Shown one piece after another: positions 16,267 through 26,412 of a stretch of 64,000 nt of DNA; position 1 is the first letter of the stretch, and each line of letters begins with the position of its first letter. The stretch spans positions 1 to 64,000 of the forward strand of contig JACRDU010000144.1 of assembly GCA_016218495.1 (NCBI GenBank). The letters run 5' to 3'. Origin of the DNA: Elusimicrobiota bacterium. GTDB lineage: Bacteria; Elusimicrobiota; Elusimicrobia; UBA1565. A model generated the notes under the pieces. It ran no database searches. It was not told the DNA's origin and worked only from the letters and a program-made list of their open reading frames with translations. The translations under genes and the position numbers were made by a program.

Positions 16267-17583
16267 ATGAGATACCCCAAGGGCGCGGACAAGCGGCGGG
16301 GAGCCATCCTGGTGGTCGTCATCCTCCTCTTGGCCATCATGTCTGTGCTCGTCCCACTGATGGTGGTCTTCACCCAGCGCGAGGCCAAATGGACGGTGAA
16401 GGGCGATCAGAACATGACCGCGTTCCACCTGGCCGAGGCGGGCATCGAGAAGGGCTTCCGGGTCCTGACCGCTTCGACCAACACCTGGTACAACCTGGTG
16501 GAGGACGGGACGGGCATCACGGACTTCAAGTGGGACCATCGCTTCGAGGACGTGGTGGCGGGCTACTACGCCGTGGGCATCTCCAGCGGACCCGAGGCCT
16601 ACCAGGCCACCGTCGTCTCCATCGGGCGGGAGGCCGGGTCCAACGAGGTGCGCGCCATCAAGGCCATCTTCGCCCAGAACCACACCGACACAGCCATCCA
16701 GTCGATGGCGGGAATCACCGTGGGCGGCGGCGTGGACGTGGAATGGGGCGCGGTGGTGGGCAATGCCTACACCAACTCCGGCGGCCGCACCTCGCCGCAG
16801 TTCCATTCCTCGGCGGGCCTGGACGTCGACAACAACGCCGCCCCGGAGAACTGCGACCAGCCCGACTGCTGCCAGTGGCATGCCTTCAGCCAGGACATCC
16901 CGCCCGACCCCAAGATCGACCTGGGCTTCTACCGCTCATCGGCGGCGGCCTCGACCTGCGACACCCCTCCCGCGCCCAACCTTCCGGCGTCTCCGGTGGG
17001 AAGCTGCTACTTCAACACGGTGCAGGCATGGAGCAGCTTCGACTATTCCGAGGGCGGCACGGTGATGGTCGAGAACAACCTGACCATCGGCTCGCCCGGG
17101 GTGGACATCAAGGGCAACCTCATCGTGACGGGCAACATGTCCTCGAACACCGGCGGGTTCGGCAAGGGCTCGGTGACCATGAAGGTCCCCGAGAACGCCT
17201 GGAAGCAGTACTGCAACAACTGGGCCCATTACCTCAGCGAATTCAGCTCCGACGCCGCCTGGGACGCGGCCCACCCGGCCTTCCCGGGCCTCAATTTCGG
17301 GTATACCTCGCCGTCGAACATGACCTATGGCCCGACCCCCAACGGCAAGTTCGCCGTCCAGGGCTTCGTCTACATCGGCGGGACGTTCTCTACCGGCGGC
17401 GGGGCCGGCAACACCTACATCTATGGAAACATGTTCTGCAAAGGCTCCGTCAACATCGACGCGAGCTCGGGTGTCACGGTCTTCTATAACAAGGAATCGG
17501 CCCAGAGCATGCGCAGCCTGCGCGTGGTCCTGACCCGCGTACACTGGCAGGACATGATCCGGGAGTGGCCTTCCGGCCTATAG
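16267..17583 (+). CDS. PilX-like pilus assembly protein with extended C-terminal domain
   Basis: A 438-aa protein with a PilX-type N-terminus: basic MRYPKGADKRRG, then AILVVVILLLAIMSVLVPLM without Glu at +5, followed by FHLAEAGIEKGFRVL, the conserved AEAG motif of PilX/GspK-like proteins. Residues about 140-400 are rich in Gly, Asn and Ser with ITVGGGVDVEWG and GNLIVTGNMSSN segments, suggesting a beta-helix-like surface domain, plus a cluster of cysteines near residues 197-205 (NCDQPDCCQW). It follows the GspJ-like gene by 1 bp. Probable third component of the pilin-like tip; overlaps the converging transporter gene by 6 bp. Confidence 0.78.
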   Translation: MRYPKGADKRRGAILVVVILLLAIMSVLVPLMVVFTQREAKWTVKGDQNMTAFHLAEAGIEKGFRVLTASTNTWYNLVEDGTGITDFKWDHRFEDVVAGYYAVGISSGPEAYQATVVSIGREAGSNEVRAIKAIFAQNHTDTAIQSMAGITVGGGVDVEWGAVVGNAYTNSGGRTSPQFHSSAGLDVDNNAAPENCDQPDCCQWHAFSQDIPPDPKIDLGFYRSSAAASTCDTPPAPNLPASPVGSCYFNTVQAWSSFDYSEGGTVMVENNLTIGSPGVDIKGNLIVTGNMSSNTGGFGKGSVTMKVPENAWKQYCNNWAHYLSEFSSDAAWDAAHPAFPGLNFGYTSPSNMTYGPTPNGKFAVQGFVYIGGTFSTGGGAGNTYIYGNMFCKGSVNIDASSGVTVFYNKESAQSMRSLRVVLTRVHWQDMIREWPSGL

Positions 17584-18615
17584 CGCGACCAGCGACATGA
17601 AGAAGAAGACCATCAGGGCGGCCGAGGCGGGCAGCCCGATGCGCGACCAGGTCCGGGCGTCGATCTTGAGGGCGTGGGCCGCCACCAGGTTCGGCGCGTC
17701 GCCGGCCAGGAACGCCCCGCCCGCGGAGAGCATCCCCAGGAAGCCGTAGCGCAGCTGGTCCTGGCTCATGGCGGGCGACATCTCGATGGCGACCAGCGAG
17801 GCGTTGTCCATCACGGCGGCCGCGGCGTTCGTCCAGTAGAAGCCCGGGGCGGGGATGCCCATGAAGCGCTTCTCGATGAGGGGCAGCAGCCCTTCGCCCA
17901 GCAGGACCAGCCCCGCCGTGAAGACGAAGATGCGCCCCGTCATGACCAGCAGGTTCCACAGGATGAGCGGCTCTTCGTCCACGGGCTTGGCCTCCGGCTC
18001 CGAGGAGCCGCAGAGGGCCGCCGCGCACAGGGCCATGGCGACGATGCCCGGCACCGCCCAGGCTCCGACCAGGGTGAAGAGGAAGAGCGGCCCGAGGGGG
18101 TAGGCGGCGCCGCTGAGCTTCGCCAGCAGCACGGCCGAGGCCGGGCCGCCCACGGCGCTGAGGCCGGAGCCGAAGCCGACGGCGAGACAGCCCAGCACGG
18201 CCGCCTCCGAGCGGCCGAGCGGCTCGAGCTTGAGGGCGCCCAGCAGTTCGACCAGCAGGAGGACCGCCACCCCCGACGAGACCAGCGGCGCGGCCAGCCC
18301 CGAGAGGAACACCGCCGCGGCCACCACGGCGCGCGAGCCGAACCGGGCCTCCGCCCGCGAGGAGTAGTCCCGGAGCCTGCCATGGACGAGGGAGAAGAAC
18401 AGCGCGCCCAGAAGCAGGGCCCCGCACAGTCCTCCGGCGCGGCCCAGGGCCGCCAGGAGGATGCGCTCGCTCCAGCTCCAGGACACGCTCAGCGTGAAGG
18501 CGCCCAGGCCCAGGATGAGCCATTCGACGCGCCGCTCGATGTCTTTGGAGAGCAGGGGCCCGGCGACGGCCCAGAAGGCCGCCAGGAGGAGGGAGACCCC
18601 CGTGAAAGTGGGCAT
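17578..18615 (-). CDS. DUF1646-like putative cation transporter
   Basis: A 345-aa integral membrane protein with about ten hydrophobic helices. GLSAVGGPASAVLLAKLSG and AGGAFLAGDAPNLVAAHALKI are re-entrant-loop-like motifs of the ArsB/NhaD (ion transporter) superfamily, and length and layout fit the DUF1646 family. A MDNASLVAIEMSP segment near residue 265 is also typical. The ATG at 18615 is chosen because it lies 5 nt after a TAGAAT box. Ion and direction of transport unknown. Single gene, convergent with the pilin operon and divergent from the membrane glycosyltransferase. Confidence 0.65.
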   Translation of the reverse strand: MPTFTGVSLLLAAFWAVAGPLLSKDIERRVEWLILGLGAFTLSVSWSWSERILLAALGRAGGLCGALLLGALFFSLVHGRLRDYSSRAEARFGSRAVVAAAVFLSGLAAPLVSSGVAVLLLVELLGALKLEPLGRSEAAVLGCLAVGFGSGLSAVGGPASAVLLAKLSGAAYPLGPLFLFTLVGAWAVPGIVAMALCAAALCGSSEPEAKPVDEEPLILWNLLVMTGRIFVFTAGLVLLGEGLLPLIEKRFMGIPAPGFYWTNAAAAVMDNASLVAIEMSPAMSQDQLRYGFLGMLSAGGAFLAGDAPNLVAAHALKIDARTWSRIGLPASAALMVFFFMSLVAL

Positions 18616-18640
18616 GGCCGATTCTAACAATTTGATAGAT
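18616..18640 (-). promoter_or_regulatory. Start-proximal TAGAAT box of the DUF1646-like gene
   Basis: On the minus strand TTGTTAGAATCGGCC directly precedes the ATG at 18615; TAGAAT occupies 18626-18621. The same TTAGAATCG word precedes several other starts in the window. If it is the -10, transcription would begin almost at the ATG. The + strand of this gap (TTTGATAGATT at 18631) may serve the divergent gene at 18652 less clearly. Confidence 0.45.
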
Positions 18641-18651
18641 TGGGCCCGGAC

Positions 18652-20073
18652 ATGAGGCGCTCCGAGCTCGTCTACGACTGGCTGGCCCGGGCCTGCGCGC
18701 TGCCGCTCATCCTGGCCCCCGTCTCCAATCCGGACCTGTTCTGGCACCTCAACGCGGCGCGCCGCATGCTGGCCGAAGGCCGCATCCCGCGCGACGAGGC
18801 GTTCTCCTACACCCGCCTGGGCACGCCCTGGGTCGACTTCGAATGGCTCTTCCAGCTCGTCGTCCTCGGCGCGGAGACCGCGGCGGGACCGGCGGGGCTG
18901 TGGGCGCTGAAGGCGGCGCTCTGGGCCGCCGCCGCCGCCTTGGTCGAGGCGGCGGGACGGGCCTCGGGGGGGGCGGCCCGAGGGAGGCTTCTGCTGATCT
19001 TCTGGTGCGCGGCCAGCCTCGGCCGGGCCGAGCTCAAGCCCGAGCTCTTCTCCGTCGTGTTCTTCCTGGCGTTCTGGGTGCTCCTGGAGCTCCAGGAGCG
19101 CGAGGGCTCCGCCGTCCCGCCGGCCGGCGCGGCCGCCGCCGGAAGCTCCCTGCTCTTCGCGCTCTGGGCCAACCTCCACGGCGGCTGGGCGCTGGGGCTG
19201 GCCCTGCTCGGGATTTACGCGGCGCTGGGACCGCGCGCGGCGCGCCCTGCGCGCATCGCGGCCCTGGCCGCCGGTGCCGCCGCGACCTTCTTGAACCCCT
19301 ACGGCTGGCGGGTCTGGGCCGTGATGATGGAGCATGCGCGTTTCGCTTCCGTCATGGCCGCTAGAATCCTCGAATGGGGGCCGCTCAGCCCGCTCAACCC
19401 CTTCCATGTCCCGCAGATCCTGCTCCTGGCCGCCGCCGCCGCATCATCCGTCGTCGCCATGCGGGCCGGCCGCCTGCCGCGCCGTCCGCTCGCGGCCCTG
19501 GCCGTCGTGCTGGGTGCGGCGGGCGCCTCCCACTCCCGCCTGATGGCCTTCGCGGCGCCCGCGGCCGGCCTGCTCCTGGTCGAAGGCCTCGAGGGCTCCC
19601 GCTGGACGCTGCGCACCGGAGCCTTGGGGGCCGCCGTCTTCGTCGGCGCCTACGGCTGGGGCTGGGCGGCCCGCTTCAAGACGCAGGACCTGTCCCTCTA
19701 TCCTGTGAGCGCGGGGGACTTCATAGCGCGCGAGCGCGAGGTCTTCCGCCGCCGCCGGGTCTACAACGAATGGGGTTGGGGCGGCTACATCGCCCGGCGC
19801 TTCGGCGACGATATCCGGGTCTTCATGGACGGACGCTACCTCTTTCATCCTCTGCTCGCCGAGTCCGCCGCCGCCGAGAGGACCCCCGAGGATTGGGCCG
19901 TTTTCCTGGACCGCTGGAGCGTGGATTGGGTCCTCATCCGTGACCTTCCGTCGGCGGACCGCTATTTCGCGCCGCGCGACTGGGCCCTCATCCATCGCGA
20001 CGGCACGGCCCGGGTCTACGTGCGGCGCGCGGCCTTCCCGGCGCCCTGGCTGTCGCGCCTCGTCGCCCTGTAG
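18652..20073 (+). CDS. GT-C-like polytopic membrane glycosyltransferase
   Basis: A 473-aa protein with roughly ten membrane helices. The first loop has NPDLFWHLNAARRMLAEGRI followed by DEAFSYTRLGTPWVDFEW, the D-x-W/F-W-H and PWVDFEW signatures of a widespread uncharacterised GT-C family that is thought to use polyprenyl-phosphate sugars. ANLHGGW and FLNPYGW are further conserved motifs of that family. The C-terminal ~110 residues are a soluble domain with VYNEWGWGGYIARRF and VFMDGR. A TTG 12 bp upstream is possible, but ATG 18652 fits better. It overlaps the converging phosphatase-fold gene by 58 bp. Likely role: sugar transfer on the outer face of the inner membrane. Confidence 0.72.
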   Translation: MRRSELVYDWLARACALPLILAPVSNPDLFWHLNAARRMLAEGRIPRDEAFSYTRLGTPWVDFEWLFQLVVLGAETAAGPAGLWALKAALWAAAAALVEAAGRASGGAARGRLLLIFWCAASLGRAELKPELFSVVFFLAFWVLLELQEREGSAVPPAGAAAAGSSLLFALWANLHGGWALGLALLGIYAALGPRAARPARIAALAAGAAATFLNPYGWRVWAVMMEHARFASVMAARILEWGPLSPLNPFHVPQILLLAAAAASSVVAMRAGRLPRRPLAALAVVLGAAGASHSRLMAFAAPAAGLLLVEGLEGSRWTLRTGALGAAVFVGAYGWGWAARFKTQDLSLYPVSAGDFIAREREVFRRRRVYNEWGWGGYIARRFGDDIRVFMDGRYLFHPLLAESAAAERTPEDWAVFLDRWSVDWVLIRDLPSADRYFAPRDWALIHRDGTARVYVRRAAFPAPWLSRLVAL

Positions 20074-22184
20074 GCGTCGAGGCGGCGCAGCGCCTCCACG
20101 AGCCGCTCCCCCAGGTGTGCCGCCTCCCCGTCCGGGAGGGGGATGCGCTGGGCCGGCCCGCGCTCGGGCAGGATGAATTCGTGGAAGCTCCGGTCCACCG
20201 CGTCGGCCAGGAACAGCCTGCGCCCGCCGTTGCGGAGGAGGCCGAACACAGGGGCGTAGCTCGAGCCGACCACGACGTCGGCCGCGCCGTCGGCGAGGTC
20301 GCCCGGGGCGGACAGGAGCGGCCGGCCGGCTCCGGGCTCGGCGGTCCAAGGCCCCCTCCCCAGGAGCCGGCCCACGGTCGGGGCGATGTCGGTCAGCAGG
20401 GCCGGGCGGCCCGGGTCCACCGCCAGGCCCGAGCGCAGGGCTTTGGGGACGCGCAGGAAGAGCGGGATGCGCAGGACCTCGGGGAAGGCGGTGTGAGCAT
20501 GTCCCCAGCGGCCTTCCTCCCCGAGGGAGTCGGCGTGGTCCGCGGTGACGATGACGACGGCGTCCTCCATGCGTCCGCCCTTCTTGAGCGCCGCGAAGAA
20601 GGTCCCCAGGCAGGCGTCGAGGGAGCGCAGTGACCGCTCATACGGCTCCCGCGGAGCGCCGGCCCCGCCCCCTCCGCCGAATTCGTCGCGCTCCACCTGG
20701 GCAATGTGCAAGTCATAGAGATGGGCGTAGGCGAAGAGCGGCACGGGCCCGCGCGGGCCGAGGCGCACGGCCAGGTCGGCCAAAGCGGGGCAGGCCTCGC
20801 GCAGGACGGCGTGACTCTCGTCGAAGGTCTCCCAGGAGGGGGGGCCTTTGGTGACCGCCCGGGCGATGATGTCCGGGGCGATGAGCTTGCGGTAGCCCGC
20901 CTCATCCATCATCCGTTCCAGGATGTTGAGCGGGACGAAGGGCGTGGGGAGGGGGCCGTGGGGCAGCAGCGTCCCGGCCCAGAGCGACGGCACCGCAAGA
21001 TGAGTCCCGCCGAAGGGTGTGAACGCCCGCGTGAAGACCAGCGCCTCTTTGGCGAAAGCGTCCAGGGCGGGGGTGAGGCCGAGAGAGGAGCCGTAGGGGC
21101 CCAGGAGGTCGGGGCGCAGGCTGTCGACCACGAGGATGAAGATATCGGGCTTGCGGGCGGGGGCCTTTTCGAGAGGCGGCAGAGGCCTCTCCCAGGCCTC
21201 GGAGGGACGGTCGGGCCGCCCCATGCGCGACCAGAGCGCGCGGAACAAGGCCTCGTTCGGCGCCGCCCCGGCGAGGAGGCGGCTCAGGGTCCGGACGGCG
21301 GGGTCCTGGGCCTGGGCTCTTGCGAAGGCGGTCGACGCCCCCGGACCTGCGCCGCGCGCCGCGACGAGGAGCCCTAGGGCGACGACGGCCGCCGCAGCCG
21401 CCGCCCGACGTTCGCTCAGGGCGGGGATGGGCGCCGCCATGCGGGCTAAACGCCAGGTCGCCGCCCAGGAGGCGATGAGGACGAAACCCTGGAGGGCATG
21501 GCTCCAGTCCGGGGCGCGTTCCATGGCACGGGCGGCCGCTGCGCCGAGGAGGGCGGCGGCGGCCGCCGCCCCGACGGCGGCGCGCGCCGGAAGGCGCGGA
21601 AGGCTCAAGGCCGCGGCGGCGAACCCCAGGGGGAGCGAGAGGAGGCAGGCGGCGAGGCCGCTCAGGCCCAGAGGAGCCAGCAGGAGGCGGGAGACCGCCC
21701 AGGCGCCCGCGGCGGCGAGGGGGATGAGAAGGGCCGCGAACGCGGCGGCATCGGTTCCGACTGGACGGCTGCTCAGGCCCCAGGCCGCCAAGACGAGGGC
21801 CACGGCCAATCCGGCCGGCGGGAGTTCCCCACCCAGCCCGCGAGGCGGGTCGTCTGGACGCTCCCCCGGGCCTGCCGCGAAGAACGGCGCCCAGGCGAGG
21901 ACGGCCGCGGCGAGGGCGGCCCGGCCGCCGCCTCCGCCCTCGGGGGAGAGGATGATGCAGGCGGCGGCCGCGAGAGCCGCCGCCAGGGCCCGGAGCGTCC
22001 CCGCGCCCAGGGCGGTGAGGGCTGCGGCGGCCAAGGCGACCGGGATGCGCGCTCCGAGGGCCGCCTCGAAGGCGGGCGGGAAGAAGCCGCGCATGAAGAC
22101 GACGAGAGAGAGCGCATAGCTCCACGCGACGAGGCCCCAGAGCGCCCAGAGCAGGCGGGAGGCGGGACGGAGCAGGCGCTTCAT
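20016..22184 (-). CDS. Membrane-anchored sulfatase/phosphoglycerol-transferase-like enzyme (alkaline phosphatase fold)
   Basis: A 722-aa protein. Residues 1-270 carry about eight hydrophobic helices; residues about 320-650 form the periplasmic alkaline-phosphatase-fold domain. DIFILVVDSLRPDLLG holds the first metal ligand, and VIVTADHADSLGEEGRWGHAH carries the D-H and H metal ligands. The usual sulfatase C/S-x-P-S-R motif is absent: the segment reads FGGTHLAVPSLWAG, with Ala at the modified-residue position. It is therefore probably not a formylglycine sulfatase; a Thr-nucleophile phosphotransferase is more likely, by analogy with LTA-synthase-type enzymes. Last gene of the leftward operon from 26288; the ATG overlaps the TPR stop. 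Confidence 0.75.
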   Translation of the reverse strand: MKRLLRPASRLLWALWGLVAWSYALSLVVFMRGFFPPAFEAALGARIPVALAAAALTALGAGTLRALAAALAAAACIILSPEGGGGGRAALAAAVLAWAPFFAAGPGERPDDPPRGLGGELPPAGLAVALVLAAWGLSSRPVGTDAAAFAALLIPLAAAGAWAVSRLLLAPLGLSGLAACLLSLPLGFAAAALSLPRLPARAAVGAAAAAALLGAAAARAMERAPDWSHALQGFVLIASWAATWRLARMAAPIPALSERRAAAAAAVVALGLLVAARGAGPGASTAFARAQAQDPAVRTLSRLLAGAAPNEALFRALWSRMGRPDRPSEAWERPLPPLEKAPARKPDIFILVVDSLRPDLLGPYGSSLGLTPALDAFAKEALVFTRAFTPFGGTHLAVPSLWAGTLLPHGPLPTPFVPLNILERMMDEAGYRKLIAPDIIARAVTKGPPSWETFDESHAVLREACPALADLAVRLGPRGPVPLFAYAHLYDLHIAQVERDEFGGGGGAGAPREPYERSLRSLDACLGTFFAALKKGGRMEDAVVIVTADHADSLGEEGRWGHAHTAFPEVLRIPLFLRVPKALRSGLAVDPGRPALLTDIAPTVGRLLGRGPWTAEPGAGRPLLSAPGDLADGAADVVVGSSYAPVFGLLRNGGRRLFLADAVDRSFHEFILPERGPAQRIPLPDGEAAHLGERLVEALRRLDAYRATRRDSQGAGKAARRT

Positions 22185-22915
22185 GGGCGCGTGCGCTCCA
22201 GCCCGTCCTTCACGGCCGGATGCTCGGGAGCGAGCTTCGCGGCCCGCGCGAAATCCGCTCGGGCCCGGACTGTGTCGCCGCGGGCAAGGGCTGACTGTCC
22301 GGCCAGGATGGCGGCGGCCGCGTTGGCGGGCTCGCGCTCAAGGACGGCGCGCGCCACGGCCTCGGCCTCAGGGGCCCGGCCCTGGCTCAGCCGCACGCGC
22401 CCGAGGGAGATCATCGCGCCGACGAACCCCTCGGAAGCGATGCGGGCATAGAGGTCCGCGGCCTCGGCGAGCCGGCCCGAGTCCTCGAGGCCCTGGGCGA
22501 AGTTGAAGGCGTTCTCCGCGTTGTGCGGGTCGAAGGCCAGGCATCGCCTGAGCGCGTCCAGGAAGCGCGCGGGGTCGCCCATGCGCCTATAGGCGTTGGC
22601 GATGAGGGGGCAGGCCTGGGTCGGCTCGGGCGCGGAGCGGATGAAGCGCTCGGCCGCGGCGGCGGCCCCGGCGAAGTCTCCCGCGGCGAAGAGGACGGCG
22701 GCCTCGTGGCGGCGGTAGAGCGGGTTGTCGGGGTCCGTGGCGAGCAAGCCGCGCACGGCCGAGAGGGCCTCGGCAGTGTCCTGGCTGTTGTATGCGGCCA
22801 GGGAGCGGGCCCACAGCCCGCCCTGGGCGGCGGTCCCGCGCCGGCCGAGGTCCGCGACGGAGCGTGCGGCCGCCAGCGCCGTCAGGATGAGGGCCGCGCG
22901 CAGGAGCCCCCGCAT
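22181..22915 (-). CDS. Secreted or membrane-anchored TPR protein
   Basis: A 244-aa protein with an N-terminal hydrophobic signal (MRGLLRAALILTALAAARS) and then about five tetratricopeptide repeats, for example RHEAAVLFAAGDFAGAAAAAE, ENAFNFAQGLEDSGRLAEAAD, LGRVRLSQGRAPEAEAVA and AGQSALARGDTVRARADFARA. TPR proteins act as scaffolds. It sits 5 bp after glgX and is coupled by ATGA to the downstream phosphatase-fold gene, which suggests a joint envelope role. The ATG at 22915 is chosen because it begins the signal peptide. Confidence 0.78.
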   Translation of the reverse strand: MRGLLRAALILTALAAARSVADLGRRGTAAQGGLWARSLAAYNSQDTAEALSAVRGLLATDPDNPLYRRHEAAVLFAAGDFAGAAAAAERFIRSAPEPTQACPLIANAYRRMGDPARFLDALRRCLAFDPHNAENAFNFAQGLEDSGRLAEAADLYARIASEGFVGAMISLGRVRLSQGRAPEAEAVARAVLEREPANAAAAILAGQSALARGDTVRARADFARAAKLAPEHPAVKDGLERTRP

Positions 22916-22920
22916 GCCCC

Positions 22921-25040
<2,120 letters not shown>

Positions 25041-25044
<4 letters not shown>

Positions 25045-26288
25045 TGGCCGGAAGGCGGCGGGTCCTTGGGGGTGATGCTCTCGGTCAGGCGCTGGGCCTG
25101 GGCGGAGTACTCCTTCGCCTTCTTCTCGGCCTTCTCCCCCTTGTTGAAGTGGTAGGCGGCCTGGGGGAACTGCCCGGCGACGGTGAGCAGCGCGGCCTTC
25201 TTCTTCTCCTGCTCCGCCTTCTTGGTCTCTGAAGAGGCCTTGTCGAGCAAAGCGCTGATCTTGGAGAGCACGGCATTGGGGTCCTGGTAGTCCTCGGTCC
25301 CCGGGCCGCCCGCGCCTCCCCCCGGGGAGGAGCCGCCGCCTCCGCCGGATTCGTCTCCCGCGCCCGCCGCGGTCGCCGCCGGGGTCGGCCCGCCTGCCCC
25401 GCTCATCTCGGAATCGCCGAGCACGTAGTTCAGGCCGCTCGGCGTCGCGCCCGCCGACGACTGCGCTCCGGCGCCGCGCATCGACACGACCCCGCCCGAC
25501 ATGGTCCGGCCGGTCCCCGCCCTGCCGACCGAGCCGGCCCGGCGGTCGTCTGAGACGGCCGACACGCCGCGCGGCCGGCGGCCCTTGCCGGCGTCCTTGG
25601 CGCCCAGCTTGCCGGCGGCGGCGTTGAACTTCGCTCCGGCTCCGAGCTCGGAGGCGGCGTTCGTGTCCCCGCGGACGCCGCCTGCGCCCTGCGAAGACGA
25701 CGCGCCGCCGGAGAAGACCCCGGCGCGGGAGGACGAGGCGGGCGCGCCGGGGGTCGCCCCCTGCGCGCCGTCGCCCTGTTCGGCGGGGGCGCCGCCTTCC
25801 GCCTGGGCAGGCGCCGCATCGCCCGCCGCGTCCAGAGCCTCGTCCGCGGGCGCGTCCTTCTTGGACTGTCCGCCGTTGAAGAGGCTGAATATCAGCCCGC
25901 CCTTGTCCTTGATGTAGCGCATCCGGTCCCGTCCGCCGGGGCGGACCCGGAGCGAGGAGAAGATGCCCTTGAGCCCGTCGGGGGCGTCGGACTTTTTCTC
26001 GCCGACCTCGAACATGGCGACGCCGAACACCCCCAAGCCCACGCCGACGCCCACGCCCAGCAGGACCACGAACCTCGCCGCGTTGCCGAGCGCCGTCGAT
26101 TTGAGCTTGGCCAGCAGGGAGCGCGCGGACGCCCCGCCGGAGACGCCCGCCGCCCCGCGCGTGTTCACGGCGTCCGCGGACCACGAGAACCCGGTCGGAG
26201 CGCTGCGCTGCGCCTTCTTCTTGAGGTCGGGGATGTCCGCCGAGGGCGGACCGGGGTCCGGCTGCTCGGGGTGTGTGTTTTCGGCCAC
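25041..26288 (-). CDS. Low-complexity single-pass membrane protein of unknown function
   Basis: A 415-aa protein with GTG start at 26288. Residues 1-75 are hydrophilic, then FVVLLGVGVGVGLGVFGVAMF gives one membrane helix, so the bulk is probably periplasmic. Residues about 130-330 are Gly/Ala/Ser/Asp-rich and probably disordered, with many GGA and SGGGG runs. Residues about 345-400 form a charged helix (SETKKAEQEKKKAALL; KGEKAEKKAKEYSAQAQRL), a likely coiled coil. No family recognised. It is first in an operon with GlgX, the TPR protein and the phosphatase-fold enzyme, behind a near-consensus promoter. Confidence 0.7.
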
Positions 26289-26303
26289 TGTAGAGCTCGG
26301 CTC

Positions 26304-26332
26304 AGTGTAGCCCCGCCCATTTTCCCTGTCAA
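26304..26332 (-). promoter_or_regulatory. Near-consensus sigma70 promoter for the 26288-20016 operon
   Basis: On the minus strand TTGACA (26332-26327), a 17-bp spacer and TACACT (26309-26304) form a nearly ideal promoter. The GTG start at 26288 lies 15 nt after the -10, so the leader would be only about 8 nt and there is no room for a normal ribosome site. Confidence 0.8.
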
Positions 26333-26357
26333 GGCGAACCTGGAGGGCGAAGAGAGG

Positions 26358-26395
26358 GCAAAAAGAGGAGGCCCCCGCCTAGCGGCGGGGGCCTC
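26358..26395 (-). terminator. Rho-independent terminator of the porin-cytochrome operon
   Basis: A perfect 12-bp GC-rich stem (GAGGCCCCCGCC, 26368-26379, pairing with 26384-26395) with a 4-nt loop. On the minus strand it is followed by CTCTTTTTG, the U-run, at 26366-26359. It lies just downstream of the MtrB/PioB-like stop. A near-identical hairpin closes nrdJ at 38980-39011. Confidence 0.88.
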
Positions 26396-26412
26396 TGTGC
26401 CCGACCGGCGGA

